DNA of 42,305 nt from Candidatus Nanopelagicales bacterium (GCA_025351185.1 JANXWJ010000019.1:1-42305); one strand, 5' to 3'; numbered from the stretch's first letter, positions 24,600 to 33,314 are shown. Notes: generated from the sequence alone by a model not told the origin. Program-made: numbers and translations.

Positions 24600-25817
24600 A
24601 TGCCGTCCTTACCGCCTGAGGGAGATCCCGCGCCGCTCGACGGGTCGCTTCCCGCGTCGGCGCTGGCCGGGGTCGGCTCGCGACCGTTCGGGTTCTATGT
24701 GCATGTGCCGTTCTGCTCGACGCGGTGCGGCTACTGCGACTTCAACACCTACACCGCCGACGAGCTCGGGCCTGGCGTGAGCCGGGCGTCGTACGCCGAC
24801 CAGGCCGTCGCGGAGATACGGATGGCGAGGCGCGTGCTCGGCGCGGTCGAGCTGCCGGTCGAGACGGTGTTCGTCGGCGGCGGCACGCCGACCCTCCTGC
24901 CGCCGGGCGACCTCGGACGCATCCTCGGAGCGATCCGCGACGAGTTCGGCCTCGCACCGGGTGCCGAGGTGACGACCGAGGCCAACCCTGACTCGGTGAC
25001 GGCCGCGTCGCTCGGTGGACTCCGCGAGGTCGGCTTCACCCGGATGTCGTTCGGCCTGCAGAGCACCGCGCCGCACGTGCTGGCGGTGCTCGACCGCACT
25101 CACACTCCGGGCCGTGCGGTCGACGCGGTGACCGACGCGCGTGCCGCCGGATTCGAGCACGTCAACGTCGACCTCATCTACGCCACGCCGGGTGAGACCG
25201 AAGACGACTTCGGTGCCTCGCTCCAGGCCGCGGTCCACAGCGGCGCGGACCACGTGTCGGCCTACTCGCTCATCGTCGAGGACGGCACCCGACTCGCTGC
25301 TCGCATCCGCCGCGGAGAGCTCCCGGATGTCGACGACGACGTCGCTGCCGACCGCTATCTGCAGGCTGATTCCGCCCTGACCGCAGCAGGTCTCGAGTGG
25401 TACGAGGTCAGCAACTGGGCTCGCGCCGGCGCCGAGTGCCGCCACAACCTCGGATACTGGCGTGGCGACGACTGGTGGGGCGTCGGCCCCGGTGCGCACG
25501 CGCACGTGGGCGGCGTGCGCTGGTGGAACGTTCGTCACCCGGTCGCCTACGCCGCCCGCATGCAGGCCGACGAGAGCCCCGCGCAGGCGCGTGAGCAGCT
25601 CAGTGCCGAGGACCGGCGCGTCGAGGACGTGCTGCTGAGAGTCCGTCTGCGCGATGGACTTCCGCTGCACAGCCTCACCGACACCGGCCGCGGGGTCGCA
25701 GCCGGTGCCGTTCGTGACGGGCTGGCCGAGCAGTCGGCCTACGACGACGGTCGGGTGCTGCTCACGCTGCGCGGACGTCTCCTCGCAGACGCCCGGGTGC
25801 GCGACCTGGTCGACTGA
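24600..25817 (+). CDS. hemW: Radical SAM protein HemW (heme chaperone, HemN-like)
   Basis: A 405-residue radical SAM protein. The [4Fe-4S]-binding cysteines are C39, C43 and C46 in CSTRCGYCDFNTY. GGGTPTLLPPGDL is the SAM-binding GGE-like motif, and NPDSVT, RMSFGLQS and NVDLIYATPGET are typical of the HemN/HemW group. The ending (LTLRGRLLADARVRDLVD) matches HemW rather than the longer coproporphyrinogen dehydrogenase. HemW delivers heme and was long annotated as coproporphyrinogen III oxidase. The last codons and stop lie inside a 14-bp perfect hairpin. Confidence 0.93.
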   Translation: MPSLPPEGDPAPLDGSLPASALAGVGSRPFGFYVHVPFCSTRCGYCDFNTYTADELGPGVSRASYADQAVAEIRMARRVLGAVELPVETVFVGGGTPTLLPPGDLGRILGAIRDEFGLAPGAEVTTEANPDSVTAASLGGLREVGFTRMSFGLQSTAPHVLAVLDRTHTPGRAVDAVTDARAAGFEHVNVDLIYATPGETEDDFGASLQAAVHSGADHVSAYSLIVEDGTRLAARIRRGELPDVDDDVAADRYLQADSALTAAGLEWYEVSNWARAGAECRHNLGYWRGDDWWGVGPGAHAHVGGVRWWNVRHPVAYAARMQADESPAQAREQLSAEDRRVEDVLLRVRLRDGLPLHSLTDTGRGVAAGAVRDGLAEQSAYDDGRVLLTLRGRLLADARVRDLVD

Positions 25818-25829
25818 CCAGGTCGCGCA
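25798..25829. terminator. Bidirectional hairpin overlapping the hemW stop codon
   Basis: TGCGCGACCTGGTC (25798-25811), loop GACT, GACCAGGTCGCGCA (25816-25829): a perfect 14-bp stem. The hemW stop TGA (25815-25817) spans the loop and the first bases of the right arm. The element separates the convergent hemW and DUF4870 genes and could end transcription from both sides. Confidence 0.7.
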
Positions 25830-25838
25830 GGCGGTCAC

Positions 25839-26309
25839 CTACTTCACGAGGCGCAGCGTGATCGGGTATCGATATGTCTTGCCCTCGTTGGCGGCGAGGC
25901 CGCCGATGATCGCGAACACCAGGCCGTAGATCGCGACGGCGAACAGCATGAAGAAGCCGATGATGACCACGACGAGGATGGCGCTCACGACGGCGGCGAT
26001 CAGCAAGGTGATGTGGAAGTTGAGCGCCTCCTTCGCCTGGTCGGCGACGAAGCTGGACCGCTTGCCGAAGATGGCCAGGATGAGGATCGGCGCGATGATC
26101 GCGAACACGATCTCGGAGAGGTGCGCGAGCATCGCCCACATGCGCTCCTCGTTCGGGGTCATCGGCTCGAGGGTCGCCGGCGAGTAGCCGTAGCTGGTGG
26201 GCGGCGGGCCCGGCGTGGTCGGGTAGGTCGGCATCGGCGGCGGGTCCGCCGGGGGCACCTGTGCCCCGGTCAGGTCAGGGATGTCGGGCTCGTTCGGCAC
26301 GTCGGTCAC
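25839..26309 (-). CDS. DUF4870 membrane protein, proline-rich N-terminus
   Basis: A 156-residue protein. A Pro-rich, soluble N-terminal segment of about 50 residues is followed by a DUF4870 domain: MTPNEERMWAMLAHLSEI, then four hydrophobic stretches with FVADQAKEALNFH between them, the family hallmark. The GTG at 26309 is preferred because a strong AGGAGGTGG Shine-Dalgarno sequence ends about six bases before it; the in-frame GTG at 26318 lies inside that site. Function of the family is unknown. It neighbours another Pro-rich membrane protein in the same direction. Confidence 0.88.
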   Translation of the reverse strand: MTDVPNEPDIPDLTGAQVPPADPPPMPTYPTTPGPPPTSYGYSPATLEPMTPNEERMWAMLAHLSEIVFAIIAPILILAIFGKRSSFVADQAKEALNFHITLLIAAVVSAILVVVIIGFFMLFAVAIYGLVFAIIGGLAANEGKTYRYPITLRLVK

Positions 26310-26365
26310 GGTGACCACCTCCTGACCTCAACGTAGTGGCGGATGCCCGCCTCCGCGGTGCACTG

Positions 26366-26417
26366 CGACACGACGAAGGCGGGCACCCCCGCAGGGGCAC
26401 CCGCCTTCGTCGTGTCG
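26366..26417 (-). terminator. Terminator after the Pro-rich membrane protein gene
   Basis: CGACACGACGAAGGCGGG at 26366 pairs with its complement ending at 26417. Inner ACCCC/GGGG-type pairing and a four-base loop make a stem of over 20 bp. It starts five bases after the stop of the leftward gene at 26422. Confidence 0.8.
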
Positions 26418-26421
26418 AGAG

Positions 26422-27291
26422 TCAGGCCACGACTGCTTCGTTGTTGAGCTGGCGGAACATGTTCGCCATGACCAGAGCGGCGAACGGCAGCGTCACCAGG
26501 GTGAGCACGCCGTAGAGGAACGGCAGGCTGGCGAGGAACTGCGCGACGCCGACGACAAGAGCCGTCAGGAACACGGGGAGGACGTTGGCCAACGCCGCCC
26601 GGTAGCTGTTGCCCATGGCTTCTCCGACGCTCTGACCCTTGTCGAGCGCAAACCACGATGCGAACAGGAAGAGGAACAGCACGACGAGTCCCGGGACGAT
26701 GCAGAGCACGAGGCCCACCGCCGTCAGGATGCCCACGACGATCGACACCAGGATGTAGGGCACCAGGTTCTCGGTCGAGAGCATGCTGTCGAACGACGGT
26801 GCCTCACCACGGGTGAGCTTGAGGGCCGCACGGAACACACCGATGCTCGCGATGGCGGCCAGGGCGCCGAACACGATCGCGAGCAGGATGTTGGCACCGA
26901 GGTTGGCGAACAGCCCCGTGGCGCAACCACCGTTGGTGATGTTCAGGTTGCCGTTCGCGTCCTGGGTGAACGTGGTGTTGACGCACGCGTTCGCGGCATT
27001 GTTCGACAGGACCTTGGAGATGATCGTGTTGAGCAGGTTCAGCACGAAGACCACGGCAGCGAGTGCGATCAGGATGCCCGCGTGCTCCTGAAACTTCTTG
27101 ATCGCCCAGCTGACCGCAACCCCGACGTCTGGCCCGCTGGCGGCAGCCGGCGTGGGGATGCCTGCCGGCGGTGCGTAGCCGGGCGGGGGCGGCGGAGGTG
27201 TGGGGGCCGCAGGCGGCGGCGGAGGCGGCGGGGGAGTCGCGTCGCCGGTCGGCGGCGTGGGCTCGCCCGCGGGCGGAAACTCTTCGGACAT
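26422..27291 (-). CDS. Proline-rich N-terminus membrane protein, about six helices
   Basis: A 289-residue protein. The first 55 residues are a Pro/Ala/Thr-rich tail with runs of up to eight prolines. An amphipathic GVAVSWAIKKFQEHAG leads into about six membrane helices with an extracytoplasmic loop containing two cysteines (NACVNTTF..GGCATG). The layout resembles DUF975/GPDPase-membrane-domain-type proteins, but I do not assign a family firmly. The ATG at 27291 is chosen because GGAGGG lies about eight bases upstream and the earlier in-frame ATG lacks one. The 159-bp gap to the convergent end of DUF3097 holds no recognised gene. Confidence 0.85.
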   Translation of the reverse strand: MSEEFPPAGEPTPPTGDATPPPPPPPPAAPTPPPPPPGYAPPAGIPTPAAASGPDVGVAVSWAIKKFQEHAGILIALAAVVFVLNLLNTIISKVLSNNAANACVNTTFTQDANGNLNITNGGCATGLFANLGANILLAIVFGALAAIASIGVFRAALKLTRGEAPSFDSMLSTENLVPYILVSIVVGILTAVGLVLCIVPGLVVLFLFLFASWFALDKGQSVGEAMGNSYRAALANVLPVFLTALVVGVAQFLASLPFLYGVLTLVTLPFAALVMANMFRQLNNEAVVA

Positions 27292-27450
27292 GGGGGTGTC
27301 CCTCCTCGGACTTGGCGCGCCCATCCCGGAACGTGAACGCGACCGAACGCTACGGTAGCGATCTTGGGCGTCGTGTGGGGGGATGCCGTACTCGGGCACG
27401 AGCGCCGCCGTACGTTCACAGCGTCCGTGACTCTATGTCACACACGATGT

Positions 27451-28299
27451 CTAGGACGTCACCACGTCGATCAGCTCCTCGACACGCGCGAGCAGGCTCG
27501 GCTCGAGGTCGGCGTAGGTCCGCACGTGTCCGAGCAGCCAGCGCCAGCCGGCCGCGACGTCGGCGGGTGTCGATGACGGACGGCCGAGCCCGGCGAGCAC
27601 CCCGTTCTTCCACGGCTGGCCGCGAGGTACCACGGGCCACGCCTCGATCCCCAGCACCTGCGGTCGGATCGCCTGCCACACATCGACGTACGGGTGCCCG
27701 AGCACCGTGACGTGGGCGCCGTAGGCGCGGCGCACGTCGTCGGCGATGTGCGTCTCCTTCGACCCGGGCACGAGGTGGTCGAGGAGCACGCCGAGGCGTC
27801 GACCCGGTCCGGGGGCGAAGTCGCGCACCAGGTCGAGCAGGTCATCGGCGCCGTGCAGCGGCTCGACCACGACACCCTCGACCCGCAGGTCGTGGCCCCA
27901 CACCTTCTCGACGAGCTCGGCATCGTGCAGACCTTCGACCCAGATGCGCGACCCGCGGGCCGTGCGCGCGCGCAGGTCGGCGACGGCGATGGACCCCGAC
28001 GCGGTCCGCACCGGACCTTGCGGCGCAGCGGCCGGCGCGGAGCGGACCAGGGTGACGGGAGCGCCGTCGAGGAGGAACGCCGCTGCGCGCAGAGCGAACA
28101 GACGGCGTACGCCGTGCCGGTCCTCGAGCACCACCGCCCACCCGTCGGTGCCCTTCTCGGTGCCGACCACGGCACCGCAGAACCCTGACTCCACGCACTC
28201 GACGACGAGCCCGGGTTCGGCCGGCACCTCGGCGACGACCTGGCGGCGAGGGGCATGGGGGTCCGAGGCCAGCACGTCGCGCCCATAGCGGTCGGCCAT
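27451..28299 (-). CDS. DUF3097 family protein
   Basis: A 282-residue cytoplasmic protein of the actinobacterial DUF3097 family (Rv2375-like). Recognisable stretches are RYGRDVLASDP, GLVVECVESGFCGAVVG, SRIWVEGLHDAELVEKVWGHDLR, LGVLLDHLVPGSKETHIA and GHPYVDVWQAIRP. The IWVEGLHDAELVEKV and LLDHLVPGSKE segments resemble a Toprim-like fold, though that is only suggestive. The gene is divergent from hrcA, as in mycobacteria. An ATG at 28326 in frame would add nine residues; GGGGGGAC just before 28299 favours the shorter start. Confidence 0.88.
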   Translation of the reverse strand: MADRYGRDVLASDPHAPRRQVVAEVPAEPGLVVECVESGFCGAVVGTEKGTDGWAVVLEDRHGVRRLFALRAAAFLLDGAPVTLVRSAPAAAPQGPVRTASGSIAVADLRARTARGSRIWVEGLHDAELVEKVWGHDLRVEGVVVEPLHGADDLLDLVRDFAPGPGRRLGVLLDHLVPGSKETHIADDVRRAYGAHVTVLGHPYVDVWQAIRPQVLGIEAWPVVPRGQPWKNGVLAGLGRPSSTPADVAAGWRWLLGHVRTYADLEPSLLARVEELIDVVTS

Positions 28300-28353
28300 C
28301 CGCCGTCCCCCCTGTCGTAGCGCCATCGTGGCCCACCAAGATCGCGACTTACA

Positions 28354-28408
28354 GTCAGAAAGTGCCCGTGAGATGCACCTTCTGACCATAGAGGTCAAGC
28401 CCTTCCCC
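28354..28408. repeat. REP-like element, family B copy 1
   Basis: GTCAGAA-A-GTGC...GCAC-C-TTCTGAC (28354-28386) forms a hairpin, followed by TGACCATAGAGGTCA as a second small hairpin and CCCTTCCCC. The sequence AAGTGCCCGTGAG...TTCTGACC..AGAGGTCA is closely shared with the copy at 33315 in the same orientation. It lies between divergent DUF3097 and hrcA. Confidence 0.78.
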
Positions 28409-28499
28409 TGAGCGGGCAGGGATCGGGGATCGCTCGTCGCTGCGCGCGGCGGCTCGACCGACCGGTGTGCGCCGAGGGGAGGGAACTGCGGGCGCGTCG

Positions 28500-28505
28500 T
28501 AGACT
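28500..28505 (+). promoter_or_regulatory. -10 element TAGACT of the hrcA operon
   Basis: TAGACT overlaps the first base of the CIRCE operator, so transcription should start inside the operator and repressor binding would block initiation. Confidence 0.6.
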
Positions 28506-28531
28506 TGGCACTCGGTCGTCTGGAGTGCCAG
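28505..28531 (+). promoter_or_regulatory. CIRCE operator (HrcA binding site)
   Basis: TTGGCACTC, nine bases, GAGTGCCAG: the classical TTAGCACTC-N9-GAGTGCTAA inverted repeat with one symmetric base change and one asymmetric end base. It lies 36 bp before hrcA, so the operon for HrcA, DnaJ and RsmE is autoregulated and heat-shock induced in the usual way. Confidence 0.9.
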
Positions 28532-28566
28532 GCGAGCTTCGGTAGAGCGCGAGCGGGAGGTGTGAT

Positions 28567-29589
28567 GTGGTCGAGGACCGTCGCCTCTCCGTGCTGCGCG
28601 CGATCGTCGAGGACTACGTCGCCACCCACGAGCCCGTCGGCTCTCGCAGCCTGGTCGAGCGGCACTCGCTCGGAGTCAGCCCCGCGACGATCCGCAACGA
28701 CATGGCGGCGCTGGAGGACGAGGGCCTGATCGCACAGCCTCACACCAGTGCCGGACGCGTGCCGACCGACCAGGGCTATCGCGTGTTCGTCGACCGCCTC
28801 TCGCAGGTCAAGCCGCTCTCGGGCGCGGAGAAGCGCGCGATCGGGTCGTTCCTCGACGGCGCGGTCGACCTCGACGACGTCATGCGCCGGTCGGTCAAGC
28901 TGCTCTCGCAGCTCACCAAGCAGGTCGCGCTCATCCAATATCCCTCGCTGACCCGCTCGACCGTGCGTCACCTCGAGCTCGTCGGTCTCGCACCTACACG
29001 CGTGCTGCTGGTGCTCATCGCCGACACCGGTCGCGTCGAGCAGCGGATCGTCGATGCATCGGCACCCATCAGTGACGACCTCATCGGTCGGCTCAGGGCG
29101 CGACTCCTCGAGCGTGTCGTCGGCGTGCGTCTCGTCGATGTCGCAGGCAAGGTCGCCGATGTCGTGGAGCAGTTCGAGGCGCCCGAGCGCTCAGCTGTCG
29201 CCGCCATCGTCGCGACGCTGCTCGAGACCGTGGTGGAGCGGCACGAGGAGCGCGTGATGCTTGCGGGCACGGCGAATCTCGCGGCGTTCGGTGAAGACTT
29301 CAACGGTGCGGTGCGCCCGGTGCTCGAAGCGCTCGAGGAGCAGATGGTGCTCCTGCGGCTGCTCGGCGAGAGCCGGTCGGGCGACGTGCTCAGCGTACGC
29401 ATCGGCCACGAGAACGAGGTCGAGGGACTCTCGGCGACGTCGGTCGTGACCGTCGGATACTCGCGGGGCGACGAGGTCGTCGCGCAGCTCGGAGTCGTCG
29501 GACCGACGCGCATGGACTATCCCGGGACGATGGGGTCGGTGCGTGCCGTGGCGCGCTACGTCGGCCGCATCCTCACCGAGCAGCAGTAA
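28567..29589 (+). CDS. hrcA: Heat-inducible transcription repressor HrcA
   Basis: A 340-residue repressor with an N-terminal winged helix ([56 protein letters not shown]) and a C-terminal GAF-like dimerisation domain ending in the conserved [19 protein letters not shown]. It binds the CIRCE element upstream and is normally kept active by GroEL. The GTG at 28567 follows GGGAGGTGTGAT, a good Shine-Dalgarno sequence. dnaJ begins nine bases after its stop. Confidence 0.97.
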   Translation: MVEDRRLSVLRAIVEDYVATHEPVGSRSLVERHSLGVSPATIRNDMAALEDEGLIAQPHTSAGRVPTDQGYRVFVDRLSQVKPLSGAEKRAIGSFLDGAVDLDDVMRRSVKLLSQLTKQVALIQYPSLTRSTVRHLELVGLAPTRVLLVLIADTGRVEQRIVDASAPISDDLIGRLRARLLERVVGVRLVDVAGKVADVVEQFEAPERSAVAAIVATLLETVVERHEERVMLAGTANLAAFGEDFNGAVRPVLEALEEQMVLLRLLGESRSGDVLSVRIGHENEVEGLSATSVVTVGYSRGDEVVAQLGVVGPTRMDYPGTMGSVRAVARYVGRILTEQQ

Positions 29590-29598
29590 GGGAGCACG

Positions 29599-30729
29599 GT
29601 GGCCAACGACTACTACGGCACTCTCAGTGTCGCGAACGATGCGACGCCGGAGGAGATCAAGCGCGCCTATCGCAAGCTGGCGCGTGAGCTGCACCCCGAC
29701 GTCAACCCCGATCCGGCGACCCAGGACCGGTTCAAGGACGTGACGGCGGCCTACGAGGTGCTGTCCGATCCCGAGAAGCGGCAGATGTACGACCTCGGCG
29801 GCGACCCTCGTGGTGGTGGCGGAGGACCGGGCGCCGGATTCGGTCAGGGCTTCGGTTTCGGCGACATCATGGACGCCTTCTTCGGCACCCAGTCACGCGG
29901 TCCGCGTCCGCGCGCGAATCGTGGCAAGGACGCTCTCATCCGGATGCAGGTGACGCTCGCGGAGGCGACGTTCGGCTCGACGCGCGAGCTCACCGTCGAC
30001 ACCGCGATCGCCTGCACGGTCTGCGCGGGCGCGGGCACGGCAGAAGGCACCTCGGTCGTGACCTGCACCATGTGTCAGGGTCGCGGCGAGGTGCAGTCGG
30101 TGCAGCGCTCGTTCCTCGGCCAGGTGATGACCGCGCGCCCCTGCCCGCAGTGCCAGGGCTTCGGCACGCTGATCCCGCACCCCTGCCCCGAGTGCGCGGG
30201 CGAGGGTCGGGTCCGCACCCGTCGCACGATCACGGTCAAGATCCCGCCGGGCGTCGACACCGGCACCAGGATCCAGCTCACCGGCGAGGGCGAGGTCGGG
30301 CAGGGCGGCGGACCGTCGGGCGACCTCTACCTCGAGATCGTCGAGGCGGCGCACGAGGTCTTCACCCGTCAGGGCGACGATCTCCACTGCACCGTCTCGC
30401 TGCCGATGACTGCCGCTGCGCTGGGCACCACGATCGTGCTCGAGTCGCTCGACGGCACCGAGAGCATCGACCTGCGCGCCGGCACCCAGTCGGGCTATGT
30501 GCACACGCTGCGGCAGAAGGGCGTCGCGCACCTGCGTGGCAGCGGTCGCGGCGACCTGCACGTGCACATCGACGTCGTGACCCCGACCAAGCTCGACGAG
30601 CGGCAGACCGCGCTGCTCCGTGAGCTCGCGACCTTGCGCGACGAGGAACGTCCGGCGGGTGCGGTGCAGACGGCGAGCAACAACAATGGCGGCCTGTTCT
30701 CGCGCCTCAAGGACGCGTTCAACTCCTGA
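29599..30729 (+). CDS. dnaJ: Chaperone DnaJ (DnaJ2)
   Basis: A 376-residue type-I J protein. The J domain has HPD at 32-34, which stimulates DnaK ATPase. A Gly/Phe-rich region follows (about 75-100). The zinc domain has four complete CxxCxGxG repeats between about 139 and 203 (CTVCAGAG, CTMCQGRG, CPQCQGFG, CPECAGEG), and the C-terminal substrate-binding domains follow. As in other actinobacteria this copy is linked to hrcA rather than to dnaK-grpE. GTG start with AAGGGAG upstream. Confidence 0.97.
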   Translation: MANDYYGTLSVANDATPEEIKRAYRKLARELHPDVNPDPATQDRFKDVTAAYEVLSDPEKRQMYDLGGDPRGGGGGPGAGFGQGFGFGDIMDAFFGTQSRGPRPRANRGKDALIRMQVTLAEATFGSTRELTVDTAIACTVCAGAGTAEGTSVVTCTMCQGRGEVQSVQRSFLGQVMTARPCPQCQGFGTLIPHPCPECAGEGRVRTRRTITVKIPPGVDTGTRIQLTGEGEVGQGGGPSGDLYLEIVEAAHEVFTRQGDDLHCTVSLPMTAAALGTTIVLESLDGTESIDLRAGTQSGYVHTLRQKGVAHLRGSGRGDLHVHIDVVTPTKLDERQTALLRELATLRDEERPAGAVQTASNNNGGLFSRLKDAFNS

Positions 30730-31487
30730 TGACGGCACCGTTCTTCCTCGTCTCCCCCAGCGCGCTCGCGCCGATGATCGGCGGTCTGGTGAGGATCGAG
30801 GGCAGCGAAGGTCGGCACGCCGCGACCGTGAAGCGCCTCGAGATCGGTGAGGCCGTGCTCGTCGGTGACGGGGTCGGCCACGTGGTCGAGGGCACGGTCG
30901 CAGCGGTCGTCGGCAAGGACCGCGTCGACATACGGGTGACGTCCTACGACGAGCACCCGCCGCCCTCACCGCGCGTGGTCGTGGTGCAGGCGCTCGCGAA
31001 GGGCGAGCGTGGCGAGCTGTCGGTCGAGCTGCTCACCGAGGTGGGCGTCGACGTCGTGGTGCCGTGGTCGGCGTCGCGCTCCATCTCTCAGTGGCGCGGC
31101 GACAAGGTCGACAAGGGTCTCGAGAAGTGGCGGTCGACCGCGCGTGAGGCGGCGAAGCAGTCGAGGCGTCCGTGGGTGCCCGACGTACGCGACCTGGCGT
31201 CCACCGCAGCGGCCGTTTCCCTGGTGCGCGAGGCAGTTGCGGGCCGCGGCACCGCCGTCGTGCTGCACGAGGCGGCCGCCCTGCGTCTCTCGACGCTGCG
31301 CGTGCCGCACGAGGGTGACGTCGTCCTCGTGGTCGGTCCCGAGGGTGGCATCACCGACGACGAGCGCGCCGCGTTCGAGTCGGCCGGAGCCCTCTGCGCC
31401 CGCCTCGGCCCCGGCGTCCTGCGCACCTCCACCGCCGGCACCGTCGCCGCCGCAGTCATCCTCGCGCGAACCCCCCGCTGGACCTGA
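30729..31487 (+). CDS. rsmE: 16S rRNA (uracil-1498-N3)-methyltransferase
   Basis: A 252-residue SPOUT methyltransferase modifying U1498 in 16S rRNA. The N-terminal PUA-like domain contains EGRHAATVKRLEIGE. The knotted C-terminal domain has QALAKGERGELSVELLTEVGV, KWRSTAREAAKQSRRPWVP, the SAM loop VGPEGGITDDE and LGPGVLRTSTAGTVAA. The ATG shares one base with the dnaJ stop (TGATG), so it is coupled to the heat-shock operon. Confidence 0.96.
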   Translation: MTAPFFLVSPSALAPMIGGLVRIEGSEGRHAATVKRLEIGEAVLVGDGVGHVVEGTVAAVVGKDRVDIRVTSYDEHPPPSPRVVVVQALAKGERGELSVELLTEVGVDVVVPWSASRSISQWRGDKVDKGLEKWRSTAREAAKQSRRPWVPDVRDLASTAAAVSLVREAVAGRGTAVVLHEAAALRLSTLRVPHEGDVVLVVGPEGGITDDERAAFESAGALCARLGPGVLRTSTAGTVAAAVILARTPRWT

Positions 31488-31528
31488 CCCGAGACGCCCT
31501 CAACCCCTCACACCACCACCGCCCTCCT

Positions 31529-31585
31529 CGGGCACTTTCTGAACTCTCAGGTCACGAAGTGCCCTTGCGGGGCACTATCTGACCG
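31529..31585. repeat. REP-like element, family B copy 2 (inverted)
   Basis: AGTGCCC (31558-31564), loop TTGCG, GGGCACT (31570-31576), preceded by an alternative partner GGGCACTT at 31530 and followed by ATCTGACC. It reads as the reverse complement of family B copies 1 and 3 (CTCTCAGGTCA then GAAGTGCCC). It fills the convergent gap between rsmE and the GNAT gene. Confidence 0.72.
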
Positions 31586-31601
31586 CACATCGCGATCCTG
31601 G

Positions 31602-32387
31602 TCAGCGATCAGGATCGCTGAGCGACACGTGGACGTCGATGCGCTCGAACCCCATGCGCGAGTAGAGCGCGGCGCCCTCGTCGGTGGCGTACATCCACAC
31701 GACATCCGGTCGTCCGCTCGGCGCATCGATCACCGCGACCCGCGCCGCCTCGGCCGTGAGCGCCCAGCCGTAGCCCAGTCCGCAGTCGCCGGCGAGCACC
31801 CCGATGCCCGAGAGGTACGCCGTGCGACCCGACCACCAGACGAACGCGCACCCGATGACTCGACCGTCGACCCGGCCGCACACGAAGCGACGCTGGGCCT
31901 GCGTCAAGTCGGTGGGTGTCACGAGGCGCTGTGCGAGCGGGAGATCGTCCATCCACCCGCCGTACCCGGCAACCACCTCGTCGCGCGTCGGTGTCGTCGT
32001 GAGCGTGAGCCCTGGCGGCAGGTCACGTGCCATGAACAGCGCCGTGTCAGGGCCGATTGCGTAGACCGGCTTGCGCCCGACATCCGTCAGAGATCCCCAG
32101 ATGCTATGTGCCACCTGCGACCTCGGCACCGAGACTTCCCAGCCGCCACCCGCCGCACGCCGCCGCAGCCACTCGACGGCGGCGGCGAGGTCGGCGGGCT
32201 CGGGTGTCACGCCGCACGCCGCCTGGACTCCCCAGGAGTGACCGACGCCGAGGTCGGCGCAGGTCAGCGATCCGAAGCGGGCGACGGCGCGCGGCTCGCC
32301 GCCAGCCGCGCCGAGGGTGGCGATGGCACCGCAGCTCGCGTTCACCGCGTCGCGCCATGCACCGCCGACGCTGTCGCTGAGACCCAC
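31602..32387 (-). CDS. GNAT family N-acetyltransferase
   Basis: A 261-residue protein. The N-terminal half has no clear family. The C-terminal half is a GNAT domain: RVIGCAFVWWSGRTAYLSGIGVL (beta4), CGLGYGWALTAEAARVA (degenerate acetyl-CoA loop) and MYATDEGAALYSRMGFERI. The GTG at 32387 is taken as start; a longer in-frame version to 32444 would run into the divergent thioesterase start at 32413. The left end overlaps an imperfect GCGATCCTG/CAGGATCGC repeat that may end transcription. Substrate unknown. Confidence 0.78.
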   Translation of the reverse strand: MGLSDSVGGAWRDAVNASCGAIATLGAAGGEPRAVARFGSLTCADLGVGHSWGVQAACGVTPEPADLAAAVEWLRRRAAGGGWEVSVPRSQVAHSIWGSLTDVGRKPVYAIGPDTALFMARDLPPGLTLTTTPTRDEVVAGYGGWMDDLPLAQRLVTPTDLTQAQRRFVCGRVDGRVIGCAFVWWSGRTAYLSGIGVLAGDCGLGYGWALTAEAARVAVIDAPSGRPDVVWMYATDEGAALYSRMGFERIDVHVSLSDPDR

Positions 32388-32412
32388 GCGACCACGGTGG
32401 CACACTCGGCGC

Positions 32413-32874
32413 ATGAGCGAGGTGGATGTACGCGGACTCAGCATCCAGGAGCGGCTCTACCCCGGCCTGCAGTGCTTCGGCTGCGGCCATCCGAAGGGGC
32501 TGATGCTGCGCAGCTATCCGGGCGAGGGGGCGGTCGTCGCGACGTTCCGGCCCTGGCCCGAGCACGACAACGGGCTCGGGTTCCTCAACGGCGGGATCAT
32601 CTCCACGGTGCTCGACTGCCACAGCGCAGCTGCGGTGATGCTCCAGGCCGAGTCGCGCGGGCTGGCACCGCTGGCCGGTGCCGCCTTGTCGTACGTCACC
32701 GCGGAGCTCGACGTGCGTTATCTGCGCCCGAGCCCGCTGCACGAGGCGAGCGACCTGTCGGCCGTCGTCACGTCCGCCGCCGAGAGCGAGATGACGGTGC
32801 AGGTCGAGCTCGTCCACGGCGGCACGACGCGTGCGGTCGCGACCGCGGTGTGGAAGCGGTGGCGGCCGCGTTGA
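32413..32874 (+). CDS. PaaI-type hotdog-fold thioesterase
   Basis: A 153-residue hotdog-fold protein. The opening SIQERLYPGLQCFGCGHPKGLMLRSY, with a Cys pair, is found in one subgroup of acyl-CoA thioesterases. LGFLNGGIISTVLDCHSAAAVML is the central helix with the HGG-like NGG motif, and TAELDVRYLRPSPLH is the beta strand that lines the active site. A thioester substrate is expected; which one is not known. The ATG at 32413 gives family length; no clear Shine-Dalgarno sequence. Confidence 0.85.
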   Translation: MSEVDVRGLSIQERLYPGLQCFGCGHPKGLMLRSYPGEGAVVATFRPWPEHDNGLGFLNGGIISTVLDCHSAAAVMLQAESRGLAPLAGAALSYVTAELDVRYLRPSPLHEASDLSAVVTSAAESEMTVQVELVHGGTTRAVATAVWKRWRPR

Positions 32875-32916
32875 GTCGACGACGCTGCCGCACTGCCGGG
32901 CCGGACACGCGTCGAC

Positions 32917-32922
32917 TAGCGT
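32917..32922 (+). promoter_or_regulatory. -10 element TAGCGT before the HIT gene
   Basis: TAGCGT lies seven bases before the ATG at 32930 without a Shine-Dalgarno sequence: leaderless geometry. Confidence 0.5.
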
Positions 32923-32929
32923 CGATGCC

Positions 32930-33271
32930 ATGAGCGACTGCCTGTTCTGCCGCATCGTGTCCGGCGAGATCCCGGCGACCATCGTGCACGAGACTGACCG
33001 CGTGCTCGCGTTCCGCGACATCACGCCGCAGGCGCCGGTGCACGTGGTGGTGATCCCGAAGGACCACCACGTCGACGTCAGCGCCCTTGCCGCGACCGAC
33101 CCGGCGCTGGCCGGCGAGCTGCTCGCTGCGGTGGCCGACGTCGCGAGGTCCGAGGGTCTCGAGCGGGGGTTCCGCACGGTGTTCAACAGCGGCGCCGACG
33201 GCGGACAGAGCGTCTTCCACGTCCACGCGCACGTGCTCGGCGGCCGTGGCCTCGCCTGGCCCCCGGGGTGA
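32930..33271 (+). CDS. HIT family nucleotide hydrolase/transferase (HinT-like)
   Basis: A 113-residue HIT protein. The N-terminus CLFCRIVSGEIPATIV carries the zinc-type Cys pair of HinT proteins. The catalytic histidine triad HVHAHV is at 97-102 (H99 and H101 among the triad), preceded by NSGADGGQSVFHVH. HinT enzymes hydrolyse adenosine phosphoramidates and acyl-AMP. In many bacteria the gene stands upstream of phoH-ybeY as here; a repeat and a promoter gap of 218 bp separate them. Confidence 0.94.
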   Translation: MSDCLFCRIVSGEIPATIVHETDRVLAFRDITPQAPVHVVVIPKDHHVDVSALAATDPALAGELLAAVADVARSEGLERGFRTVFNSGADGGQSVFHVHAHVLGGRGLAWPPG

Positions 33272-33314
33272 CGTACGCCAGGGTGGGGACGGCGTCCAAG
33301 ATCTCGACGCGCGG

